This document shows positions 57,796 to 64,000 of a stretch of DNA of 64,000 nucleotides, piece after piece (position 1 is the stretch's first letter; each line of letters begins with the position of its first letter). A program made the translations under genes and the position numbers. Source of the stretch: Runella aurantiaca. GTDB lineage: Bacteria > Bacteroidota > Bacteroidia > Cytophagales > Spirosomataceae. The stretch lies in assembly GCF_003339505.1 (NCBI RefSeq), contig NZ_QPIW01000018.1, forward strand, positions 1 through 64,000, read 5' to 3'. The notes under the pieces are model-generated. The model was not told the DNA's origin. It made no database searches and was given only the letters and a program-made list of their open reading frames with translations.

Positions 57796-60051
57796 CTACA
57801 AATTCTTTAATACCCAATCCGTCATCATTTGATAACGGTGCATGAGGGTATTGCCGCCACTGATGCCGTGATTGCGGTTGGGGTAATAAAAGCTGTCAAA
57901 CTGCTTACCTGCCTTGATGAGGGCATTGACAAAATCGACGGAATTCTGAAAATGAACGTTGTCGTCGCCCGTTCCGTGAACGATGAAGAATTTGCCTTTC
58001 AGTTTATTAACGTGCTGAATGGGGGAATTGTCATCGTAGCCTGAAGCATTGTCTTGCGGGCGTTTGAGGTAGCGTTCTGTGTAAACGGTGTCATAATACC
58101 GCCACGTTGTCACGGGCGCGCCTGCAATGCCCGCTTTGAAGTAATCGGCACCGATGGTCATGCACAGCGAGGCCATGTAACCTCCGTAGCTGTGGCCGTG
58201 AATCCCGATGCGAGACGCATCCACGTAGGGCAAGGTGGCTAAGTATTTTGCCCCTTCAATTTGGTCTTCGGTTTCGTATTTGCCAAGTTGAGCGTACGTA
58301 ACGGTCCGAAAGGCATTGCCGCGCGCGCCCGTACCGCGCCCATCTACCGATACAATCATGTAGCCTTTGCTGGCCAACACCTGAAACCAATAAAACAACC
58401 CACCACCCCAAGTATCGGTCACAGTTTGTGAGCCAGGGCCGCCGTAAACGAACATTAAAACGGGGTATTTTTTGGTGGGGTCAAAGTCAAGCGGTTTCAT
58501 CATCCAGCCGTTGAGGCTCGTGCCCTGTGTAGTGGTAAATTTGAAAAATTCTTGTTTAGAAATACGATATTCGGTCAAGCGCTCGCGGAGTTTTTGATTT
58601 GCCTCCAACGTACGTACCGCTTTGCCCGTAGGTGTCTGATGCAGACTCACAGCCAACGGTTCTTGCGTCGACTGGTTGTAAATCAAATAATAACTAAAGT
58701 CAGGACTCATGTTGACCGTATTTGAACCTGATTTCTCGGTCAATTTTACGGGTTGAGGCACTGGAAGGGGTTTCTTGGATTTTTTGTTGACGGGAGGAGT
58801 GGCAAAACTCAAACTGTACAAATGCCGCTCCATCGGCGAAACCATCGGCGAAGTAAAGTACAGGGTCTGCGTTTTTTCGTCGATTCCGACCAAATCCGTT
58901 ACTTCCCAATTGCCAGAGGTCAGGGTTTTGAGCAACGTACCGTTCATATCGTATTGGTACAAATGCTTATAACCGCTACGCTCAGAGGATTGAATAAACG
59001 ATTTTCCATCCGCCAAATAGCTAAGGTCGTCCGTAAATTCTAAATCCACGTAGGTTTTACTTTCTTCGCTCCACACGGTTTTGGATTTACCCGTTGCGGC
59101 ATCACTGTGCAGAATGTCTAACCGATTTTGCAGTCGATTCATGCGTTTGATGGACAATAAACCAGGGTTTTGTGTCCATTTGATGCGCGGAATGTATTGG
59201 TCTCCTTCGGGGCCAACGTCCACTTTTGTTTTTTTGTTGGAAGCTAAATCATGGACCCAAATCTCCACCAGCGAGTTGGCTTCTCCTGCCTTTGGATATT
59301 TATAACGGTAATCTTTAGGGTACAAATCGCCCCAAAGCTGCATGTTGTATTCAGGAACGCGGCTCTCGTCAAAGCGATAAAAAGCAATTTTCTTGCCATC
59401 GGGAGCCCATTCAAAAGCCTTGGCAAAACTGAATTCTTCTTCATAGACCCAATCCGAGGCACCGTTGAGGATTTCGTTGCGTTTTCCATCGGTGGTGATG
59501 GCCTGCTCGGTAAGGGTAGAAAGGTCGGTAAGATACAGGTTGTTGTCCCGAACAAAAGCCACTTTGCTGCCATCAGGTGAAAGCGTAGCCAACATTTGTT
59601 TGCCGTTTTTGGAGAGCTGCACCAACTTTTTGCTCGCCAAATCATACACGTAAAACTCCGCCTTGAAGGACCGACGATAGATGCGCTCGATGCCCGTGGT
59701 CAACAACAGTTTACGCTCGTCGGCGCTGAGTTCATAGCTGTCAAACTGGATGTTTTGATTGGTGCCCTCTACCTTGACGGTCGATTGGTCAAAAAGCGTT
59801 TCGACGGCCTCGCCCGTGGCAATGCTATATTTAATGACTTTCCCGCTTTGTTGGGCGGTGTAAAACCCGCCAGCTTTCATCCAGTTTACGCCAGATACGC
59901 TACGCGGGGTAAAGACAGAGCCTTGTGGGCCGTAAATATCATTGAGGGTAACGGTTTTTGGCTGGGCTTGGACAAACGAGACAAAAAACAAATAAAAAAT
60001 AAAAGATGGAACGGTAAACCGATAATGGGTTGAAGGAAAGGTTTTTCTCAT
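57796..60051 (-). CDS. secreted S9 family peptidase (dipeptidyl-peptidase IV-like)
   Basis: A 751-residue serine peptidase with a signal peptide (1-29). The first 450 residues form the DPP-IV-type beta-propeller (with DWVYEEEF, the Glu pair that binds the peptide N-terminus). The alpha/beta hydrolase domain (about 500-750) holds the catalytic Ser in HGHSYGGYMA, Asp in GTGDDNVHF and His in NRNHGISGG. Together this predicts removal of N-terminal Xaa-Pro dipeptides in the periplasm. Start at 60051 is set by the signal peptide, and an exact -7 box lies 40 bp upstream. Confidence 0.92.
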   Translation of the reverse strand: MRKTFPSTHYRFTVPSFIFYLFFVSFVQAQPKTVTLNDIYGPQGSVFTPRSVSGVNWMKAGGFYTAQQSGKVIKYSIATGEAVETLFDQSTVKVEGTNQNIQFDSYELSADERKLLLTTGIERIYRRSFKAEFYVYDLASKKLVQLSKNGKQMLATLSPDGSKVAFVRDNNLYLTDLSTLTEQAITTDGKRNEILNGASDWVYEEEFSFAKAFEWAPDGKKIAFYRFDESRVPEYNMQLWGDLYPKDYRYKYPKAGEANSLVEIWVHDLASNKKTKVDVGPEGDQYIPRIKWTQNPGLLSIKRMNRLQNRLDILHSDAATGKSKTVWSEESKTYVDLEFTDDLSYLADGKSFIQSSERSGYKHLYQYDMNGTLLKTLTSGNWEVTDLVGIDEKTQTLYFTSPMVSPMERHLYSLSFATPPVNKKSKKPLPVPQPVKLTEKSGSNTVNMSPDFSYYLIYNQSTQEPLAVSLHQTPTGKAVRTLEANQKLRERLTEYRISKQEFFKFTTTQGTSLNGWMMKPLDFDPTKKYPVLMFVYGGPGSQTVTDTWGGGLFYWFQVLASKGYMIVSVDGRGTGARGNAFRTVTYAQLGKYETEDQIEGAKYLATLPYVDASRIGIHGHSYGGYMASLCMTIGADYFKAGIAGAPVTTWRYYDTVYTERYLKRPQDNASGYDDNSPIQHVNKLKGKFFIVHGTGDDNVHFQNSVDFVNALIKAGKQFDSFYYPNRNHGISGGNTLMHRYQMMTDWVLKNL

Positions 60052-60090
60052 GAAATTGATGAATAAGTGAACAAATAAGACGCAATGAGA

Positions 60091-60098
60091 CAAAGATA
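60091..60098 (-). promoter_or_regulatory. -7 promoter element of the DPP-IV-like gene
   Basis: TATCTTTG on the minus strand, an exact TAnnTTTG box, 40 bp upstream of the ATG at 60051. This position supports the chosen start. Confidence 0.55.
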
Positions 60099-60305
60099 GG
60101 GAAAACTTGACCAACCATTAAATCACCCATATTGCGGGAAATGAAACATGGATTATAGTCTATGAAGTAATAATTCTAAGAATTGGTCTTGCACATTTAA
60201 ATGTTATATTTCTGATAATATTTTTTATTTATGGTCATAAAAGTCTGATTATTAATGATGTAAATGAAAATCTAATCCCAAATTAACTTTTAAAAATAGT
60301 GTCCA

Positions 60306-60773
60306 ATGAAATTCTTTCAAAGGTTGTTATCTATAGTTATTATTTTAAAAGCTATCGGTTTTATCATTCCAATAGAGTTTAGTCAGATTGACTTTAGAGC
60401 GTCTTTTAAGTACTGGCACAATCTTTTCTTGGTAGGATTACTATTTTTTTGGATTCTTTTTTTTATATATGGGAGCAAGTCGGGCTTGAGGTTATGGGAA
60501 AGCTTGATGGTAACGGTTCCTCTTTTGGTGGTTTTTGCAGTAGTTTCTCTATTTCTTTTTACGGGTCTCTGTAGGTGGGAAGAAGAGAGAGAATTATATG
60601 CAAAAGAGAATAATAACGATAAAATCGTGAAAAGAGACCTTAATTGTGGAGCAACCACAGATTATGATTATGAAACATTTTACATAAAGCCCCTAACACC
60701 GTTATTCAATTTTATTTGGAAAATTGATACGTCTTCAATCCAAAAGGATAAGTGGAGAAAAGTATCAAAGTAG
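60306..60773 (+). CDS. hypothetical membrane protein in an AT-rich island
   Basis: A 155-residue protein I do not recognise. It has three hydrophobic segments (about residues 5-22, 38-55 and 67-88) and a soluble tail with DYDYETFYIKPL. The gene and its flanks (about 60120-60780) are much richer in A+T than the neighbours. It lies just before endonuclease III on the same strand. A recent acquisition is possible, and the function is unknown. The start (ATG at 60306) is the first good one. Confidence 0.6.
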   Translation: MKFFQRLLSIVIILKAIGFIIPIEFSQIDFRASFKYWHNLFLVGLLFFWILFFIYGSKSGLRLWESLMVTVPLLVVFAVVSLFLFTGLCRWEEERELYAKENNNDKIVKRDLNCGATTDYDYETFYIKPLTPLFNFIWKIDTSSIQKDKWRKVSK

Positions 60774-60826
60774 AACAATTACAACCACTTTTTTCCTGAT
60801 GACATTAGGCTTCTTCAGGAAACAAG

Positions 60827-60834
60827 TATCTTTG
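60827..60834 (+). promoter_or_regulatory. -7 promoter element of nth
   Basis: TATCTTTG, exact TAnnTTTG, 28 bp upstream of the ATG at 60862. It supports that ATG as the real start of the endonuclease gene over earlier in-frame codons. Confidence 0.5.
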
Positions 60835-60861
60835 AAAGCCAAAAAAGGGCTGTCCAAACCT

Positions 60862-61530
60862 ATGCAAAAGAAAGAACGCTATCGCCTTTTAATCGAACAT
60901 TTCTCGCAGAAATTTCCCGAAGCTAAAACAGAACTAAATTATTCCAATCCATTTGAACTATTGGTGGCGGTGATTTTGTCGGCGCAGTGTACCGACAAGC
61001 GTATCAATATGGTTACGCCGGCACTTTTTCAGCGTTATCCTGACCCGCAGGCCATGGCCGATAGTACCGCTGAGGAAGTATTTCAATTGATTCGGTCGGT
61101 GTCGTACCCCAACAACAAAGCCAAGCACCTTGTAGGGATGGCCCGGATGTTGCTTGATAAATTTGACGGCGAGGTCCCGAGCACGATTGAGGAGTTGCAA
61201 CAAATGCCGGGCGTGGGGCGCAAAACGGCCAACGTCATTGCTTCTATCATTTACAATCAGCCCACGATGGCGGTCGATACGCACGTTTTTCGGGTTTCTC
61301 ACCGGCTGGGTTTGGTTGCCAAAACCGCCACCACTCCTTTGGCGGTTGAGAAAGAACTCGTCAAATACATCCCCGATACGGTGATTCCTTTGGCGCATCA
61401 CTGGCTGATTTTGCACGGGCGTTATGTGTGCGTGGCGCGCAGCCCTCAATGTAACAAATGCGAACTGACGCACGCCTGTAAGTTTTATGAGACGCTTCAA
61501 AAAAAATTGAACACTTCTAAAAAGAAGTAG
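60862..61530 (+). CDS. nth: endonuclease III
   Basis: A 222-residue DNA glycosylase/AP lyase that removes oxidised pyrimidines in base excision repair. The helix-hairpin-helix is PGVGRKTANV with catalytic Lys121; the catalytic Asp is Asp139 in AVDTHVFR. The 4Fe-4S cluster cysteines are all present (Cys190, Cys197, Cys200, Cys206, in the C-x6-C-x2-C-x5-C pattern). I start at 60862, since longer frames overlap the upstream gene, begin with TTG, and lack homology. Upstream is an AT-rich hypothetical gene and an exact -7 box. Confidence 0.95.
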   Translation: MQKKERYRLLIEHFSQKFPEAKTELNYSNPFELLVAVILSAQCTDKRINMVTPALFQRYPDPQAMADSTAEEVFQLIRSVSYPNNKAKHLVGMARMLLDKFDGEVPSTIEELQQMPGVGRKTANVIASIIYNQPTMAVDTHVFRVSHRLGLVAKTATTPLAVEKELVKYIPDTVIPLAHHWLILHGRYVCVARSPQCNKCELTHACKFYETLQKKLNTSKKK

Positions 61531-61542
61531 GAATTGTAGTAA

Positions 61543-61576
61543 TTGGTATAAAAAACGGGTTTTTAGCGTAATTTTG
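61543..61576 (+). promoter_or_regulatory. promoter of the class V aminotransferase gene
   Basis: TTG at 61543-61545 and TAATTTTG at 61569-61576, separated by 23 bp, match the Bacteroidota -33/-7 pattern. The ATG follows 42 bp after the -7 box. Confidence 0.6.
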
Positions 61577-61618
61577 CCCCCTCAAACCAAAGGCCTTACC
61601 GATAGGGCTCCAAATCAG

Positions 61619-62704
61619 ATGAAACAAGTCTATTTTACAGCCGGGCCGGCTGAGATGTATCCTACGTTTGAGAAGCACTTACTGACCGCCGTTGAGCAGC
61701 AATTGGGTTCGATTTCGCACCGTAGCCAGAAGTTTCGGAGCATTTATCAGTTTACGGTAGAGCAGCTCCGTACTTTGATGAATATTCCTGATACGCACGG
61801 GATTTTCTTTACGGGTTCTGCCTCAGAAGTGTGGGAGCGGGTGGTACAAAACTGTGTAGAGCACGAAAGTTTTCACTTGGTCAACGGGTCTTTTTCCAAG
61901 AAATTTTACGAGTATAGCGCATCGCTTCGGAAATACGCCCACAAGCAAGAAAAACCCTTTGGTGAAGGTTTTGACTACGCTGAAGTGGAAGTGCCCGAAT
62001 ACGCCGAATTGATTTGTGTCACGCACAATGAAACCAGTTCGGGCGTACAAATGCGCGAGCCCGACATCCACAAACTCAAGCGGAGCAATTCTAAAAAACT
62101 CATTGCGGTAGATATGGTGTCGTCGGCGCCGTACCCCGACTTAGATTTTAGCGTGATTGATACCGCGTTCTTTTCGGTTCAAAAAGCTTTTGGCTTACCT
62201 GCGGGTTTGGGGGTATGGATTGCCAATGAAAAATGTCTCGCCAAAGCCGAGCGTTTGCAGAAATACGAAGATGCTACCATCGGGGCGCACAACAGTTTAC
62301 CCATGCTGTGGAAGAACTTTAAGAATTATGAAACACCCGCTACGCCCAACGTAATCAGCATTTATCTGTTGGGAAAAGTAGCCGAAGATATGAACAAAAT
62401 CGGTGCCGAAACGGTGCGTAAACAGACCGAAGAAAAATATAAATTACTTAATAAATACATTGAAACCAGTCGTGCTTTCAGCCCATCGGTAGCCGAAGAG
62501 CGGCATCGTTCGCGCACGGTGATAGTGGCCAATACCCGCATTCCGTCGCCCGAAGTAATTGCTCAGGTAAAACAAGCCAATATGATTGTCGGGAGCGGTT
62601 ATGGACCTTTCAAGGAAAGTCAAATCCGTATCGCCAATTTCCCTGCGGTATCGTTTGAGCAGGTAGAAGCGTTGATTGGCGAATTGAAGAAACTGGAGAA
62701 TTAA
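61619..62704 (+). CDS. class V aminotransferase, probable phosphoserine aminotransferase (SerC-like)
   Basis: A 361-residue PLP-dependent fold type I enzyme. It starts with YFTAGPAEM (the substrate-binding Ala-Gly-Pro region), has a T-G-S-A-S-E phosphate-contact region at about 65-70, Asp165 (ring nitrogen contact) in AVDMVSSAP and the Schiff-base Lys189 in SVQKAFGLPAG. These point to the serine/alanine-glyoxylate aminotransferase group; length and layout favour phosphoserine aminotransferase of serine synthesis, but alanine-glyoxylate aminotransferase is possible. The start at 61619 is preferred, since the 15 upstream codons look non-coding and overlap the promoter. Confidence 0.8.
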   Translation: MKQVYFTAGPAEMYPTFEKHLLTAVEQQLGSISHRSQKFRSIYQFTVEQLRTLMNIPDTHGIFFTGSASEVWERVVQNCVEHESFHLVNGSFSKKFYEYSASLRKYAHKQEKPFGEGFDYAEVEVPEYAELICVTHNETSSGVQMREPDIHKLKRSNSKKLIAVDMVSSAPYPDLDFSVIDTAFFSVQKAFGLPAGLGVWIANEKCLAKAERLQKYEDATIGAHNSLPMLWKNFKNYETPATPNVISIYLLGKVAEDMNKIGAETVRKQTEEKYKLLNKYIETSRAFSPSVAEERHRSRTVIVANTRIPSPEVIAQVKQANMIVGSGYGPFKESQIRIANFPAVSFEQVEALIGELKKLEN

Positions 62705-62705
62705 T

Positions 62706-62738
62706 AAACGAGGCGGGCGATTAAGGCTCGCTTCGTTT
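62706..62738 (+). terminator. hairpin after the aminotransferase gene
   Basis: AAACGAGGCGGGC (62706-62718) pairs with GCTCGCTTCGTTT (62726-62738) with two G-U pairs in the RNA. A T-rich stretch follows. Confidence 0.6.
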
Positions 62739-62768
62739 AACATACTTCTTATTTGTGCAGACAAAAGT

Positions 62769-64000
62769 TTAGGGCTTAGTTACTTCACATCCTTTAATTT
62801 CAGCGCTGAATAGTGTTTGGCCTTCGGTTTTGAAGCCGGGAGTTAATTCTATGGATTCTTTAGCAGAAAATAACGTGTTGTTTTTAATGACTGGAGCGCC
62901 GCTTTTAATAGTACTGTTGGAATAGTATTCGTTACTGTCCGAATAGATATAGCCCGGATTTACGTCTCCATAACACCTTTTTACCCGTACTTTTCCTATT
63001 GCCTGACCATAACCGCATACGCTTTCAATGTCGGCTAAAGTATATACATTGCCGGGTGTTGACGAAGCCCATATAGGCGTCACTTTTGTGTATGCCTGTA
63101 TGGTTGTTCCTCCGAAAGTAGTGGGATTTACCACCGTTTTTCCGTCCCAACGAGGAGTGTTGGAGTTGAGTGTTTCGGCTTTCAGGTAGACAGATGAGTT
63201 ACTGCCATCAACCCATAAGATAGAGGTGCCATCAGAAGCGGTTAGTTTGACCTGATGGCGTTTATAAATAGAAATTCGAGGCAAACGATAGTTTTTGGCG
63301 AAATGACCTTCATGGCTTAATGGCTCTACCTCAACCCCAAAACCGCCCTCATAGGGCATATCAGGAATTTGGACGGTATAATGAAAAGGGCGCTTTGTGA
63401 CAACAGGGGCCTCAAATCGAAGGGAATCAGGATATGTCTGAGCATAAGGCGCAATCGGTCTGAAATACACTTTGTAGTCAGTCGGTACATTTTGCGGATT
63501 GCCCTCGATGGAGAACATTACATCCACTATATTTTGCTGACATCTTATACCTGCTTCGACAAGTGCGGTTTGGATTCGATAAGGTCTTACCTTGATTTTT
63601 ACAGTGTCATTCAGGGATGTAACTCCGCAAATATTTTCCAGCGCATTTAATACCAACAGTGTATCGTTGGAGGGCTTTATATTAATGTAAAGACCGTTTA
63701 CCATGCCTGAGTTATTATTCACGTAGGCGGCATAATTATACCAAGTACTATTGATCTTAACATTATAAGGTTCATTGGAATTAGAAGTGGAAGATTGTAT
63801 AATAAGCGGCACACTTTCTCCCTTTAACAGATCAATAGTTTTACTTAAAATCTTATTCCCGTTTAAATCAAATGTATTCACAAACAGAGAAGCTGTTTGG
63901 TTGACTGTAATATACGAAGATGCCTCGCGAAAGGCGGTAGGTAGGTTATCAACTTCCGTCTGAACCGAAGAGATAACAAACTTGCAGAAATTGTTGTCTG
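62769..64000 (-). CDS. secreted repeat protein with 3-coathanger stack domain, cut by window edge
   Basis: The frame stays open to the window edge on the 5' side, so the gene is partial and the start is outside; about 410 residues are seen. The visible part has Ig-like sandwich modules related to those of the T9SS cargo in this window (one with the C-GYG and VRVKR pattern). The last 45 residues resemble the 3-coathanger stack domain: a strand, GAPVIKNN, SIELTPGFK and FSAEIKG. No T9SS sorting tail is seen. The GTG at 63881 is not a credible start. It is probably a surface or secreted protein; function unknown. Confidence 0.75.
   Translation of the reverse strand, partial: DNNFCKFVISSVQTEVDNLPTAFREASSYITVNQTASLFVNTFDLNGNKILSKTIDLLKGESVPLIIQSSTSNSNEPYNVKINSTWYNYAAYVNNNSGMVNGLYINIKPSNDTLLVLNALENICGVTSLNDTVKIKVRPYRIQTALVEAGIRCQQNIVDVMFSIEGNPQNVPTDYKVYFRPIAPYAQTYPDSLRFEAPVVTKRPFHYTVQIPDMPYEGGFGVEVEPLSHEGHFAKNYRLPRISIYKRHQVKLTASDGTSILWVDGSNSSVYLKAETLNSNTPRWDGKTVVNPTTFGGTTIQAYTKVTPIWASSTPGNVYTLADIESVCGYGQAIGKVRVKRCYGDVNPGYIYSDSNEYYSNSTIKSGAPVIKNNTLFSAKESIELTPGFKTEGQTLFSAEIKGCEVTKP

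Overview
The window is typical Bacteroidota chromosome, most likely order Cytophagales (a Runella/Spirosoma-like member is my guess, not proven by the sequence). The signs are type IX secretion (T9SS) C-terminal sorting domains on several very large secreted proteins, a gliding-type CHU_C tail, a GldA-like ABC ATPase, a fused SecDF, a bifunctional RibBA, FecR/ECF-sigma regulation, many two-module 'STN + carboxypeptidase-regulatory' and beta-barrel surface proteins, and -7 promoter elements of the TAnnTTTG type. Coding density is high; no rRNA, tRNA, CRISPR array, insertion sequence or prophage was seen.

Layout. 1-6.2 kb: thioesterase, S41 tail-specific protease, DNA polymerase I, a small lipoprotein. 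6.2-12 kb: a small exported ORF directly upstream of secDF, then an amino-acid permease. 12-17.6 kb: outer-membrane barrel protein, then an ECF sigma / FecR / STN-repeat surface protein operon facing a DUF2807 lipoprotein. 17.6-23.4 kb: a 1902-residue secreted Kelch + purple-acid-phosphatase-like protein. 23.8-27.6 kb: isoleucyl-tRNA synthetase with a striking AT-rich internal block. 27.6-30.5 kb: LytTR response regulator and TPR histidine kinase. 30.8-40.7 kb: oligopeptidase B-like lipoprotein, a second secreted phosphatase-like protein, NUDIX hydrolase, DUF4301 protein, an Ig-repeat T9SS cargo. 40.7-45.6 kb: GldA-like ATPase, barrel protein, RibBA, a CHU_C-tailed protein. 45.9-49.6 kb: a tight CotH / VTC / DUF4956 / DUF2490 operon. 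49.6-62.7 kb: CoaX, GH2 beta-galactosidase, M16 peptidase, YigZ-family protein, DPP-IV-like peptidase, an AT-rich hypothetical, endonuclease III, class V aminotransferase. 62.8-64 kb: a secreted protein cut by the window edge.

Working together: the region mixes housekeeping (polA, ileS, ribBA, coaX, nth, secDF) with a large outward-facing set (peptidases, glycosidase, phosphatase-like enzymes, T9SS cargo sharing one Ig-like module). The most interesting leads are (1) the small signal-peptide ORF before secDF, which has the layout of a Sec-monitoring arrest peptide, (2) the roughly 29% GC block inside ileS, (3) the CotH-VTC-DUF4956-DUF2490 operon, and (4) a sigma/anti-sigma pair controlling a repeat surface protein instead of a TonB receptor. 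Most start sites were chosen by signal-peptide position, promoter position and avoidance of overlap, because clear Shine-Dalgarno sequences are generally lacking, as is usual in this phylum.
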